Below are positions 50,472-59,585 of a stretch of 64,000 nucleotides of DNA, one piece after another. The notes beneath the pieces are model-generated. The model did not search any database, was not told the origin of the DNA, and worked only from the letters and a program-made list of their open reading frames with translations. Within the stretch, counting starts at the first letter, position 1, and every line of letters starts with the position of its first letter. The position numbers were made by a program, and so were the translations under genes. Source of the DNA: Tautonia sp040717455 (GTDB lineage: Bacteria; Planctomycetota; Planctomycetia; Isosphaerales; Isosphaeraceae); NCBI RefSeq assembly GCF_040717455.1, contig NZ_JBFEFH010000024.1:1-64000 (forward strand). Reading direction: 5' to 3'.

Positions 50472-51146
50472 TCACTCCCCCCGCTCCGCCCGACTCACCA
50501 TCTCCTCGATCCAGATCGGCGCGAACGGCGACGTGCACCCCTTCGGCACCGGATAATCCCGATAGATCCCCAGCCGCTCGCCGACCGCGACGGCCCGCTC
50601 GCGCAGTTCCGGCACATGAATGCCGATCCCCGCCAGGCAGAAATTCATCGTCCACTGCACCTCCGGCGCGGCGTCCGCCATCTCGGCATCGATCCGATCC
50701 AGCAGCCCCGGCAGATCCAGCCCGTCCCGCTCCTTGCCGATCCGCTCCGAGGTCAGGCTCCACCCCGCCCTCGCCGCCCAGGGGTCCCCATCGGCCATCC
50801 ACGCCCGGCGGAGCTGCTCCCTGTCCGGGTGCTTCTTCACGACATACGCGGTCAGCCAGTCCGCCACCTGGGCAAAGTCGACCGACCGCACCAGCCGATC
50901 CACCTCCTCGGCCGGCAGGTCCTTCGGCCTCATCAGCAAGATGGCCAGCAGCCGGGCCTCGATGTTCCCCGTCTCCCAAAGCTCCATCGCCAACCCGTGG
51001 TCGGCCTTGATCTCCTTCGCCACCTTCCTGATGTCGCCCAGCCGCACCCCGAACTGATTCTCCCCCGCGCCGTTCTTCCGGTTCTGCGCGCGCATCCGAT
51101 CGTTGCCGAGCGCCTCGAGCCGCGCCATCGTGTGTTCAAGCGTCAT
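50472..51146 (-). CDS. HEAT-repeat DNA alkylation repair-like protein (AlkD family)
   Basis: The 224-residue protein begins MTLEHTMARLEALGNDRMRA and is built of HEAT-like helices: NQFGVRLGDIRKVAKEIK, LAMELWETGNIEARLLAILL, VADWLTAYVVKKHPD, WAARAGWSLTSERIGKE. This is the pattern of the AlkD-like family, including cationic-lesion glycosylases and structural relatives; catalytic Asp and Trp positions cannot be fixed by eye, so repair activity is a family inference. GAGGGG precedes the ATG at 51146; the longer frame begins in non-coding text. The stop lies 39 bases before the next leftward gene. Confidence 0.8.
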   Translation of the reverse strand: MTLEHTMARLEALGNDRMRAQNRKNGAGENQFGVRLGDIRKVAKEIKADHGLAMELWETGNIEARLLAILLMRPKDLPAEEVDRLVRSVDFAQVADWLTAYVVKKHPDREQLRRAWMADGDPWAARAGWSLTSERIGKERDGLDLPGLLDRIDAEMADAAPEVQWTMNFCLAGIGIHVPELRERAVAVGERLGIYRDYPVPKGCTSPFAPIWIEEMVSRAERGE

Positions 51147-51314
51147 GAACGGACACCCCTCAAGAATCGACAGATACGCACGCGATTGCGCGCGAGCCAC
51201 GACCCGGACGATCGCCGGTCGATCGTCCCTCGTGCCCCCGGGGCTCCTCCCGGCCCTGCACGCCATCGCCGTCGACCGGCCCTCGGACCCGCCTCCGCGG
51301 ATGGCACCCTCGCA

Positions 51315-52247
51315 TCAGACCTCGTACCCCGGGAACCAGAAGGCAACCGCCTCCTCATTCACCCCCGATTCTCCGTCCCAGAAACAGGCAGGGAAGCGCC
51401 ACTCCCTGGCGGAACCGCGGGCCGGGAGCGGGCGGTTCATCTGATCGACGAACCGCCCTCGCATCGGCTCATGCCCACGGCCCCCGAGGATATCACAATA
51501 CCCCAGGATTTCGAGGACGTGCTGCCGGTCGTATTTGTCCCCCTTCACCCAACCCGTCGCGCACTTCTGCAGGTCGGTCAGCCTGGCATGGCCCGGGAGG
51601 CCCCGGATCGCGTCCAGGAGTGCGCGGAAGTTCGCCCGTTCCGACTCCGACGGTTCGGGGATCGCGCCCGCATTCAGGCGGAATCGCGACAGGTCGAACG
51701 CCGCGTAATCGGCCCGGTCGTGGTAAACGTAAGGCTTCCAGAGCCGCCGGTGGCCGAGCCTCACCAAATGGCGCAGGTCGATCGTGCCGACCCCCGGCAA
51801 CCCTGCCATCCCGCCGCTCACGATCGCCTCACGATTGGATTCGTCCAACGCGAAGAAGCTCGCATAACTACCGAGCGCCGACCGGTAGTCGTACCGCCCC
51901 CCGACGACCCCCACCACGAACGCATCCGCCAGCAATTCCCGCCGGCACCGCCCCTTCTCGGCCAGCAACCAATCGACGATCCGCTCGGCGTCCAGGGCCT
52001 CGACGTCCGGCAGGACCCCCGCCTCGACGAGGTGGGCGACCTCCGAATCGGGAATCCGCGCTCCCCCGTCAGCCGGCATCCCCTCTCGCCGATCGAAGTC
52101 CATACTCGCGCTGAACAGCGCCGTGATCGAGCGGAGATCGATCCCGTAACACTCCGCGAGTTTCGCGAGCCTGCGCTTCGACGTCGGTTTGGAGTTCCTC
52201 CTCCAGAACGACGCTTCCGCCGGTGTCAGATCCGTGGAATCATTCAT
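51315..52247 (-). CDS. Unrecognised cytosolic protein
   Basis: The 310-residue protein is not a family I can name. It has no signal peptide or membrane segment. N-terminal text resembles a helix-rich domain (SKPTSKRRLAKLAECYGIDL); the middle has LLAEKGRCRRELLADAFVVG and SYASFFALDESNREAIVSGG. Arginine- and aspartate-rich loops suggest nucleic-acid or nucleotide contact, but no motif is definite. It starts MNDSTDLTPAEAS. It lies in a run of leftward accessory genes with ordinary codon use. Confidence 0.6.
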   Translation of the reverse strand: MNDSTDLTPAEASFWRRNSKPTSKRRLAKLAECYGIDLRSITALFSASMDFDRREGMPADGGARIPDSEVAHLVEAGVLPDVEALDAERIVDWLLAEKGRCRRELLADAFVVGVVGGRYDYRSALGSYASFFALDESNREAIVSGGMAGLPGVGTIDLRHLVRLGHRRLWKPYVYHDRADYAAFDLSRFRLNAGAIPEPSESERANFRALLDAIRGLPGHARLTDLQKCATGWVKGDKYDRQHVLEILGYCDILGGRGHEPMRGRFVDQMNRPLPARGSAREWRFPACFWDGESGVNEEAVAFWFPGYEV

Positions 52248-52293
52248 CGGAAATCGGACGTTTCAAATCAAGACGTCTGAGGGAATGCCCCCT

Positions 52294-52725
52294 TCATGAG
52301 AGTGCGTGTCCGAGCGACACGATCCCACCCCCGAACCACACGATCACCCCGACCATCCAGGCGACGAGGCGCAGGGCGAGCAGCCCGACACCCCTGGCCG
52401 GTACGACGACCTGGACCACCGCCGCGGCCACCAGCGCCGACAGACAGTACGGCAGCAGCGAGAGCGAAACCTCGAGGCAGCACCCCTGGGAAAACCCCCG
52501 GCTGATCGCCCCCGACATCGGCCCCAGCACGCTCCCCACCGTGGTGGCCGCGACCACCCCGGGATGCCTCTCGGCGTTGTCCAGGTGCGTGCGCACGATC
52601 TGGAGTGTCAGGGCCGCGAACCCGAGCCAGGCCCCCAGGAAGATGCCGAGATGCCATCGCGAGAAGGCCTTCGCGATCCCCGGCATCCCACCCCGATCCC
52701 ACGCGTTTCTCGCCTCGACACCCAT
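52294..52725 (-). CDS. Small multi-pass membrane protein of unknown function
   Basis: The protein of about 143 residues has three hydrophobic segments: LGIFLGAWLGFAALTLQIV, VVAATTVGSVLGPMSGAIS, and the pair LLPYCLSALVAAAVVQVVV / VAWMVGVIVWFGGGIVSLG. I do not recognise it. Start choice is uncertain: ATG 52725 is used, with alternatives at 52767 and 52686, none with a strong ribosome site. It lies leftward, 46 bases downstream of an unrelated start, and diverges from the 53.1-kb gene. Confidence 0.5.
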   Translation of the reverse strand: MGVEARNAWDRGGMPGIAKAFSRWHLGIFLGAWLGFAALTLQIVRTHLDNAERHPGVVAATTVGSVLGPMSGAISRGFSQGCCLEVSLSLLPYCLSALVAAAVVQVVVPARGVGLLALRLVAWMVGVIVWFGGGIVSLGHALS

Positions 52726-53100
52726 GGAAGACCCCCGCTGGAACGCCCGCCTCACCCCCAAACTCATCGAAACGGCCCGGCGAGTCAAGCTTCGATCATC
52801 CCAGGAGCCCCCGGCGCATCCCGTCGCCGTTTCCCGATGTCACAAACGCAAACAAGAATATTTTTTGAATTGCATTCCGAATGCGTCCCAGCTCGTCCTC
52901 GCCGTCAAGCGAGTGACCCATCCCCCTCCTCTCCTCCCATCCCTGGCCCATCCGTGGCCGATAACTCCCTGTTTTTCTATTTTTCCCGGAAATTGTGCTT
53001 AAGCCTCCCGTTCGCCCCGATGATTTCAGGATGAGCCCGCGCCCGGTCGCTCCGCATCCCCTTGCACCTTGCACCACCCCATCGAGGCGAATCGACTTCC
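52726..53100. other. Divergent intergenic region with AT-richer spots
   Basis: These 375 bases lie between the leftward membrane-protein gene and the rightward gene. Two AT-richer spots (52845-52880, AAGAATATTTTTTGAATTGC; and 52970-52995, TGTTTTTCTATTTTTCCCGG) stand out in the high-GC background and may hold promoters. No gene, hairpin terminator or known RNA was identified. Confidence 0.45.
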
Positions 53101-54231
53101 ATGAACCCGCACCCGTTCCCCGCCGACCCCTCCTCCAACGCCACCACCCACGGCCTCACGGCCAAACGCCCCCTCGACGCCGAGGAGCGCGAGCGCATGG
53201 AAGTCATCGTCGCCTCCTGGACGAGCAAGTCCATGCCCGAGACGCCCCCCGAGGAGGCCCTCATCGCCTCCGCCGCCATCGAGTACGTCCGTTATTTACG
53301 CTGCGTCGAGGCCGAGGAATCCCGCCTCAAGCCCGGCCGGCAACAGGCCCTGAGCGACTGGCGCGAGCGTAAGCAGCACGCCGTCCGCCGCCGCGCCCAG
53401 GACCTCAAACGCGAACCCGAGGCCGTCATCGCCGACCTGCACGAGACCGCCTTCGGCATCGACTGGATGCTCCGCCACTGGCGGCACCTCCGCGCCCGGC
53501 TCGACTCCCCCAGGCCCTGGACCGCCCAGGACCTGCTCAGCGCCATGAATTTACTTGGCCATGAGCCCTCGCCCCCGCTCGACCGCACCAGCCCCGCCGG
53601 CCTCGTCTGGTGCCTGACCGCCGCCTCGTTCCCGAAACTCTTCCAGCCCGCGACCGAGACCCCCGGCAACCCCTCCGCCCTCGACCAGCTCCGCTCCCTG
53701 CTCGACGACCAGATCGCCCGCCTCGAAACCCTCCGCCCGATCGTCTGGGACGACATCGACGCCCCGGAGGCCGTCGCCGTCGAGACCGCCTCGATGGTCG
53801 ACACCTCGAAGGACGGCCAGCTCCGCCAACGCTACCGCCGCGAGGCCTTCCGCGACTTCCACAAATCGTTGCACGCGCTCGACCGCCTCCGCGCCGAGCG
53901 TTCCAAGGCCCATGCCCGCGAGGCGAAGCTGATGGACGCCTCCGCCTCCCGCCGCTCCGAGGCCCCCGCCTACGTCCCCCCGCCCCCCGAATCCCGAAAC
54001 GGCCCCCCTCCCGGCCCCGATTCCTCGCCCGAAGATCGCCGTAACCCTCAGGCGGCCAACGCGATCCGCAACACCCCCGCCGAGCCTTCGACCACCCCCG
54101 CCGAGCGCACCAACCAGCGCACCGGCGAGCGCACCGAGACTCACCCCGGCCTCCCCGGTACCTCTTCCGGATCGATCGGGCGCCCGGCTCGGCCGATCAA
54201 TCACCCCGACGACCTCCCGGGCGACCGATAA
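53101..54231 (+). CDS. Unrecognised HGLTA-motif protein with low-complexity tail
   Basis: The 376-residue protein begins MNPHPFPADPSSNATTHGLT. The NATTHGLTAKR piece resembles the NAxxHGLT start of a widespread small protein group of unknown function. The middle (about 40-270) is charged and helical: DLKREPEAVIADLHETAFGI, WMLRHWRHLRARLDSPR, LDDQIARLETLRPIVWD. From about residue 290 it becomes Pro/Ser/Glu/Arg-rich low complexity. No signal peptide or membrane segment. The start at 53101 is preferred over one 39 bases upstream because the family start is visible. Its role is unknown; it stands alone. Confidence 0.65.
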   Translation: MNPHPFPADPSSNATTHGLTAKRPLDAEERERMEVIVASWTSKSMPETPPEEALIASAAIEYVRYLRCVEAEESRLKPGRQQALSDWRERKQHAVRRRAQDLKREPEAVIADLHETAFGIDWMLRHWRHLRARLDSPRPWTAQDLLSAMNLLGHEPSPPLDRTSPAGLVWCLTAASFPKLFQPATETPGNPSALDQLRSLLDDQIARLETLRPIVWDDIDAPEAVAVETASMVDTSKDGQLRQRYRREAFRDFHKSLHALDRLRAERSKAHAREAKLMDASASRRSEAPAYVPPPPESRNGPPPGPDSSPEDRRNPQAANAIRNTPAEPSTTPAERTNQRTGERTETHPGLPGTSSGSIGRPARPINHPDDLPGDR

Positions 54232-54915
54232 GCCACGCCCGCAAGGCCCCTCCTCCGGCCCTCCCCTTCGCGAGCCGATCGCCGTCCGATCGGTCCGCCG
54301 TCCGCGCGCCCGATCCCTGCCGAACCTCCCCGCTCCCCCGTCCCGGACTCCGGCCCTGGCACGGCGAGACGACGCAGGGCAAGGCCACCCCCCTTGCTGC
54401 TCGCTCTTTGACATCCCGTCCCGCAGACCGTAGCAAAGGCCCTGCCCGATCGCTCCGCTGCCTGATCACCCCAGCGGGGCACCGCTGCGCGTGCCTGCCC
54501 GGCCCCCGTCCTCGCCTCGCACTCGCCTCCCGGGGCGAGAGCACGCGCACCCTGCCCCTCTCCCCGGATTGGATCGAGGAAGAGGGGCACCGCCAGGCCG
54601 GGTGATGGGGGCCGTCGGCCGGCTCGCCAGGCCCCGCGACCCCCTCACCCCGGCCCTCTCTCCGCGTGCGGGGAGAAGGGGCGAATTCAACCCTCGCCCC
54701 CATTTGGGGGAGAGGGTGGCCGCAGGCCGGGTGAGGGGGTTCCCTGCTCGAACGTCACGCCTTGCGATTCGAACGAGGCCCCCACATCCCAGCCCTGCCC
54801 CGCTCGCCGGGCGAGCGCGACCGCCAGGCCGGATGAAGGAGCCGATCAGCGAGCGAACCGCGACGAATGCGCATGCTTCGATGGAATGGCCGCGCCCCGA
54901 AGGCCCGATCCGGGA
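54232..54915. other. Intergenic region dominated by repeat material
   Basis: These 684 bases hold no convincing gene. The first part (54240-54550) is GC-rich without structure I can place. From about 54535 there are three successive CCCTCTCC/GAGGG-type segments, including copy D of the dispersed repeat (listed separately). The last 80 bases lead to the leftward hydrolase stop. Confidence 0.45.
54640..54739. repeat. Dispersed GC-rich hairpin repeat, copy D
   Basis: CCCCCTCACCCCGGCCCTCTC (in part), then a CTCTCCGCGTGCGGGGAG hairpin, then TTCAACCCTCGCCCC, CATTTGGGGGAGAGGGTGG and CCGGGTGAGGGGG. Order and wording match copy B at 38.8-39.0 kb with one copy of the 52-base element. Confidence 0.7.
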
Positions 54916-57015
54916 TCAGTCCACCACCTTCGGCCACTCCCCGTCGTGACCGAGCGCCTCGGCCAGTTCCGAGGCCCATTCGTACGCCGCCGGGTCCGTT
55001 TCCCCGTCGACCGTCACTGGCCTCGGGTAGAGCAGGCCAAGCGCCTGCGACGGCTCCAGGATCCGATCGAGGTTCAGGAAGATCGGCCCCTCGCGATAAG
55101 AGGCCGGTAAGGTGCGGAGCCGGACGTGCGCGACGTCTGGCTCGAAGACCGACGCCCAGAGGGCGATCGGGGCCTCGGCATGTGCGGCGGTCAGGTGGAC
55201 CGGCACCCCGGCCAGCCCGGGAAGCTCGCCGACGGCGGCGATTGCCCGGCGGAGGTCCCAGACGCGCATGCCGTCGAGCGTTTGGCCGATCAGGGCGAAA
55301 CGGCGGCGAATGTGGGTTTCCTTCGCCTCGGGCCAGGCGGTCGTCCCGGTCCCCCTCGGGCAGACGAGGAAGATCGGGGCGGTCGGATCCTCCTCCCCGG
55401 CAATGAGCCGGTAATGGGAGAGCCAGTCGGCAGGTTCCATCGACCCTTCGGGCACGTCTTCCCCTTCCGTCACCGGCCCAAGGGCGGCGACCATCGGCCG
55501 GGCCAGTTCGTCGGGGAGCACGACGAGGTTGACCCGGCTCGGCTGCTCACGGCCGCTCTCGTCGCTCAACATCCAGAGGTCGAGCCGGACGCCATCTTGC
55601 GAGGTGAAGGCGATCCGTCGGATCATCACCCCGTCCCGCTCGGCCGCGGAAACCTGCTTCTCCTCCAGCGGTGTGACCTCCTCCTCGGAGGGCCAGCCGC
55701 CGAAGACCTCCGACCGCAGTTGATCGAGCCATGCCGACCTGAGCGACTCCCACTCCTCGGCCGAGTCGGGCACGGGGCCGGCCGACGCCTCCGGCACGAA
55801 CGTCTCGTCGATCCGGGCATTGAGGGCGTCGGCGGGGATCGGCTCGTCGACGTCGAGCACCTTCAGCTCCTCGATCGGGACCTTCCGATCCGGCTCCTCG
55901 ATGTCGCTCGGGTCGGTCGGCTCCCCCTTGAGCCACGTGTTCATGAAAGCGAACGACGGGTGGCGAATCTCGACCGTGTCCTTGTGGCCCCCCTCGCCGA
56001 TCACCAGGCCGAGCCGGTCCGAGGCGTCGTACCACTCATAGACGGTTTCAAGCGTGTCGTAGATCCGGCGGATGCCCGGGACGGGGAAGATCGGGTCGGC
56101 GTCGGTGTTCTCGATCAGCAACGCCTTGGGGGCCACCAGCGCGGCCAGGACGTCGAAGTCCCAGGCATCGGTGTTGACCATGTACATGCAGTCGCAATGC
56201 CCCTCGATCACCCCGTTCGGATGGGCGCCGGTCGGCCCGCCTTTGAGCAGGTGGTCCTTCAGGTCGGTGATCCCGGCCACCGGGATGACGGCCGAGAGCC
56301 GGTCGTCCACCGCCCCCATGTACCAGGAGATCGCCCCGCCCCCCGACCGGCCGGTCACGCCCAGGCGATCCGGGTCGACCTCGGGCCGCGATTGCAGGTA
56401 GTCCAGCCCCCGGATGCCGTTCCAGACCTCAATTCCCGCCGGCGTGTACCCGCGGCCTTGCCACCACCACTTCCCCTCGCGATAGGTCCCGTGATGCAGG
56501 CCCGGAATCTCGCCCAGTTGCAACGTATCGACCAGCAAGCACACGTAGCCGTTGGCCGCGTACCAGGCCGCATGGTGCTGGTAGTGGGCCTTGCAGCCGT
56601 AGATCACCCCGTCCCGGACCACGTTCGCATGGCCGCACACATAGAGGATCGCCGGCAACGGCCCCGTGACCTCCTTCGGCCGGTACAGGTTGGCCGTGAC
56701 GTAGAGGCCCGGCGACGACTGGTAGAGGATCCGCTCGACCACGAAGTCGGGACGCTCGACGATCCCCCGGACCTCGACCTTCAGGTCGGTCCGCTCGGGC
56801 ATCGGGTCGAGCCCGAGCATCGACATCAGCCGCGCTTGCAACTCCGGTCGGCGGGCCTTCCAGGTCTCCGCGTCGTCGATCCCGAGCAGCGGCTCGGCCG
56901 TGATCCGCTCGACCTCGGCCGAGAAGTACCCGGCCAGCGGTTGCTCCTGGCCTCGAACCGCTCCCGGCATTCCGAACAGCAGCGCAATCAAAAGGGTAAG
57001 CAGATGTCGAATCAT
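54916..57015 (-). CDS. Secreted alpha/beta hydrolase (acetyl-xylan-esterase/prolyl-oligopeptidase-like)
   Basis: The 699-residue protein has a signal peptide (HLLTLLIALLFGMPGAVRGQ) and an N-terminal alpha/beta hydrolase domain with the Ser elbow GVTGRSGGGAISWY near residue 230, and HKDTVEIRHP carrying the likely catalytic His after an Asp loop. The first 390 residues resemble AXE1-type esterases. The rest (about 400-699) is another folded part with LGPVTEGEDVPEGSMEP and RMWDLRRAIAAVGELPG-type text, likely a second non-catalytic hydrolase-like domain. The substrate is unknown: polysaccharide acetyl groups or peptides are possible. The gene lies leftward and is 51 bases after the ABC-2 permease stop on the same strand. 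Confidence 0.85.
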   Translation of the reverse strand: MIRHLLTLLIALLFGMPGAVRGQEQPLAGYFSAEVERITAEPLLGIDDAETWKARRPELQARLMSMLGLDPMPERTDLKVEVRGIVERPDFVVERILYQSSPGLYVTANLYRPKEVTGPLPAILYVCGHANVVRDGVIYGCKAHYQHHAAWYAANGYVCLLVDTLQLGEIPGLHHGTYREGKWWWQGRGYTPAGIEVWNGIRGLDYLQSRPEVDPDRLGVTGRSGGGAISWYMGAVDDRLSAVIPVAGITDLKDHLLKGGPTGAHPNGVIEGHCDCMYMVNTDAWDFDVLAALVAPKALLIENTDADPIFPVPGIRRIYDTLETVYEWYDASDRLGLVIGEGGHKDTVEIRHPSFAFMNTWLKGEPTDPSDIEEPDRKVPIEELKVLDVDEPIPADALNARIDETFVPEASAGPVPDSAEEWESLRSAWLDQLRSEVFGGWPSEEEVTPLEEKQVSAAERDGVMIRRIAFTSQDGVRLDLWMLSDESGREQPSRVNLVVLPDELARPMVAALGPVTEGEDVPEGSMEPADWLSHYRLIAGEEDPTAPIFLVCPRGTGTTAWPEAKETHIRRRFALIGQTLDGMRVWDLRRAIAAVGELPGLAGVPVHLTAAHAEAPIALWASVFEPDVAHVRLRTLPASYREGPIFLNLDRILEPSQALGLLYPRPVTVDGETDPAAYEWASELAEALGHDGEWPKVVD

Positions 57016-57066
57016 GGTTGCGGTCCTCGGGGGGCCTTCGGGGAGGGAGGTTGCCGGGGACCCATC

Positions 57067-57978
57067 TTAGCCGCTGTTGCTCGGCAGATCCCGCCTCAAG
57101 AAGATGAGAAACGAGGCGATCGAGCCCACGGCAAACACCCCGCCGAGGGTCGCCAGGTCCATCCACTGCTCCCGGGTCGGGTCGAGCGTGTTGGCGACCG
57201 GCGCGTAGAACTCGAAGACCGAGAGGTTCGCCACCCAGTCGTATTCCTCGTACTGCCGGGCGAAGATCATCCCCGCGATCCCGGCCAGGGTGATCGCCAG
57301 GCCGATGATCCCGGACCGGGCCCGCGACAGGCTCCCCGACGAGATCGGCAGGGTGTACCCGAAGACCGCCATGCCCAGCGCGACCAGCGACCCGACCATC
57401 GGCAGGTACTCGAGCGGCGGGGGCGTCCCGTTGAGCCGGAAGATGAAGCGGGCCGACGCCAGGTGCCCGGCGGTGATCGCCAGGCCGAGCAGGGCGAAGA
57501 CGATCAGGGTGGCCAGGATCTGCGCGGCCAGGAACGTCGACCGGCGGACCGGCCGCGAGAGGGTCAGGTCGAGCGTCCCCCGCTCCACCTCCCCGGCCAC
57601 GGCGGCCGAGGCCCGCGAGATCGCCCAGCCGAGCAAGGCCAGGAAGACGAGCGGGTGGTTGGCGATCGCCGCCTGCATGGCCAGCGTCGGCGTCTCGCCC
57701 GGGGCGATGCCGAGCATCTGCTCGGCCGGCACCCCGAAGAAGACGTAGATCTGCGGGCCGGCGCGGCCCCGACGACGCTCGCGCCGGGGCTCCTCCCGCT
57801 CCGTCCCTTCGGAGTCGGCCGAGGCCGACGGGGTCGGCTCGTCGGCGTCGCTCGGGAACTGGAACTCCGACATCCCCCAGTTCCAGAGCAGGGCCAGGCC
57901 GAAGAAGCCGAGCGTCGAGATGAGCAAGGACCCTCGGGTCTCGCCGAGCAGTTTGCGGACGATCGTCAGCAGGGCCAT
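57067..57978 (-). CDS. ABC-2 type transporter permease
   Basis: The 303-residue membrane subunit has an N-terminal helix (LLISTLGFFGLALLWNWGM), then a long soluble loop rich in Glu/Arg/Ser (about 40-85), and five later helices including LVFLALLGWAISRASAAVAG, ILATLIVFALLGLAITAGHL and LVALGMAVFGYTLPISSGS. The GEVERGTLDLTLSRPVRRST phrase is typical of ABC-2 exporters. ATG overlaps the ATPase stop (ATGA). The pair exports an unknown substrate. The Glu/Arg-rich loop is unusual in length. The secreted hydrolase gene follows 51 bases later. Confidence 0.88.
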   Translation of the reverse strand: MALLTIVRKLLGETRGSLLISTLGFFGLALLWNWGMSEFQFPSDADEPTPSASADSEGTEREEPRRERRRGRAGPQIYVFFGVPAEQMLGIAPGETPTLAMQAAIANHPLVFLALLGWAISRASAAVAGEVERGTLDLTLSRPVRRSTFLAAQILATLIVFALLGLAITAGHLASARFIFRLNGTPPPLEYLPMVGSLVALGMAVFGYTLPISSGSLSRARSGIIGLAITLAGIAGMIFARQYEEYDWVANLSVFEFYAPVANTLDPTREQWMDLATLGGVFAVGSIASFLIFLRRDLPSNSG

Positions 57979-58877
57979 CAGCGGTCCTCGGGATCGGGCT
58001 CGGGATTCGGGCCGTGGTATCGGTCGTACAGGGCGCGCAGGTCCTCGGTGCCGATGGCCAGGTCGGCCACCGGTTGCGACGCCAGCCAGCCGAGCAAGGG
58101 CCCGGCCGCCCCCCGGTGTTCGAGCAGCAGGACCTCGCCGTTGCGTTCCCGGGCCGAGAGTTCCAGCTCCTCGGGGAAGGTGCTCGGAGGAGTCCCCTGG
58201 AACCGGACCAGCAGCAGGCGGAGGTTCCGTCGGCGTTCGTGCATGTCTTCCACGTGCATCAAGCGCCCGCGACGCATGATCGCCACCCGGTCGGCTACCT
58301 GCTCGACCTCGGTCAGCACGTGGCCGGAGAAGATGACGGTCTGCCCCTGTGCTCGGGCCTCGGCCACCAGGCGGAGCACGTCGTTGCGGGCCGACGGGTC
58401 GAGGGCCGAGGTCGGCTCGTCGAGGATCAGGATGTCGACCGGATCGGCGAAGGCCTGCGCCAGGGCGAGCTTCTGCTTCATGCCGGTCGAGAACGTCCGG
58501 ACCTTGCGCCGCAGGTCGAGGCCCATCACCCGCTCGGCCAGCGCCACGGCGCGGTCCATGCCGCCCCCGCCGCGGAGGTCGTTCAGGTAGCGGAGCAGTT
58601 GATACCCCCGGACCGAGCCCGGCAGGCGGACCTCCCCGGGCAGGTAGGAGATGCGGCGGCGGACCTCCAGGCTGTGCCGCCAGGAGTCGAACCCGTCGAC
58701 GCTGGCCGTCCCCGACGTCGGCCGCAAGAGGCCGAGCAGGAGCCGGATCGTCGTCGTCTTGCCCGAGCCGTTCGGCCCGAGCAAACCGTAGACCTCCCCG
58801 CGACGGACCTCCATCGACACCTTCGAGAGCGCCGGGAAAGACCCGTAATGCTTCGTCAAACCGTTGGTGAGAATCAT
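57978..58877 (-). CDS. ABC transporter ATPase
   Basis: The 299-residue ATPase has Walker A GPNGSGKTT near residue 34, a signature FSTGMKQKLALAQAF in place of canonical LSGGQ, Walker B ILILDEPTSALDPS near 148, and the switch His in FSGHVLTEVEQV. The form FSTGMKQ is common in ABC-2 export systems. The last 80 residues (RRNLRLLLVRFQGTPP onward) are a regulatory extension. Its stop overlaps the permease start by four bases, so the two subunits are produced together. Substrate unknown. Confidence 0.92.
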   Translation of the reverse strand: MILTNGLTKHYGSFPALSKVSMEVRRGEVYGLLGPNGSGKTTTIRLLLGLLRPTSGTASVDGFDSWRHSLEVRRRISYLPGEVRLPGSVRGYQLLRYLNDLRGGGGMDRAVALAERVMGLDLRRKVRTFSTGMKQKLALAQAFADPVDILILDEPTSALDPSARNDVLRLVAEARAQGQTVIFSGHVLTEVEQVADRVAIMRRGRLMHVEDMHERRRNLRLLLVRFQGTPPSTFPEELELSARERNGEVLLLEHRGAAGPLLGWLASQPVADLAIGTEDLRALYDRYHGPNPEPDPEDR

Positions 58878-59186
58878 CCCCTGGTTGCACCCCTCGATGT
58901 CCGAAGCGTCGATCGCCCTGTCAGGGATACCCGGCTCGGTTTCACTCCGGGGCGCCCCTCACGGGCGATTGCGCGCCCCCGGCCCCTCAACGGACGCGGG
59001 GCGAGGCCTCGCCCGCTGCTCGCCGGGCCGGCGGGCGAGGAGCGTTCCGAGGCGCGATTGCGGCTGCCGGCGAGCCTCGCCCGGTCTCGGGGCGGGCGAC
59101 CGGCGGCGGGGACCGCCGGGCGGACCGGTCCCCTGCCGATCGCCCGTCGCCGGTGCGTCGGCGGGCGGGGTGGTGGCGGGGGGAGG
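58878..59186. other. Intergenic region with a perfect 16-base palindrome
   Basis: These 309 bases lie between the ABC ATPase start and the Cys-rich gene's stop, both leftward. GGGCGAGGCCTCGCCC at 58999-59014 is a perfect 16-base palindrome, with further GCGAGGC/GCCTCGC segments around it (59020-59095). It may be the terminator of the leftward Cys-rich gene or a repeat remnant. No gene is seen. Confidence 0.5.
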
Positions 59187-59585
59187 TTACTTCCCGCCGT
59201 CGAGGCAATCGGCCAATTCGCGGAGCACGTCGGGGAGCGACCGGGGCCTCGGGTACGCCTTGCCGCGGCCGAGGTAGACCCGGTGCGGCTCGCCCGTCTC
59301 CTCGTTCGACTCGACGACGAGCCGGCCGCCGGGGACGAGCGTGTCGAGCACGGCGTTGATCAGGGCGAGCTTGGTCCGTTCCCACTCCTCCCCCTCGATG
59401 ATCGGGGGGCGGGCGTAGGGGAGCGTCACGCCGGCCAGGTAGCGGGCGATGCTCGGCTGCTCCTCGACCGAGGCGGCCACGGCCGCGTGCTCCTTCAGCA
59501 GGACGGACCCCAGGTAACATTCGCCGGGCGGGCAGGGCGGCTCCATCGTGCAGCGGCCGTCCGGATTGGTCTGGCACTGAGCCAT
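59187..59585 (-). CDS. Small Cys-rich protein of unknown function
   Basis: The 132-residue protein starts MAQCQTNPDGRCTMEPPCPP followed by GECYLGSVLLKEHAA, with five Cys in the first 25 residues. The rest is helical and acidic with GGRLVVESNEETGEPHRV, ending in a charged segment LRELADCLDGGK. No signal peptide. The Cys pattern may bind zinc or form disulfides. I do not recognise the family. GAGGAAG precedes the ATG at 59585; an upstream frame is open but has no site. It is leftward and followed by the palindrome region. Confidence 0.65.
   Translation of the reverse strand: MAQCQTNPDGRCTMEPPCPPGECYLGSVLLKEHAAVAASVEEQPSIARYLAGVTLPYARPPIIEGEEWERTKLALINAVLDTLVPGGRLVVESNEETGEPHRVYLGRGKAYPRPRSLPDVLRELADCLDGGK

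Noticed and set aside
55126..58590. Rightward 1154-residue frame antisense to the hydrolase and ABC genes
   Set aside because: Spans two real genes on the other strand and has only shadow composition.
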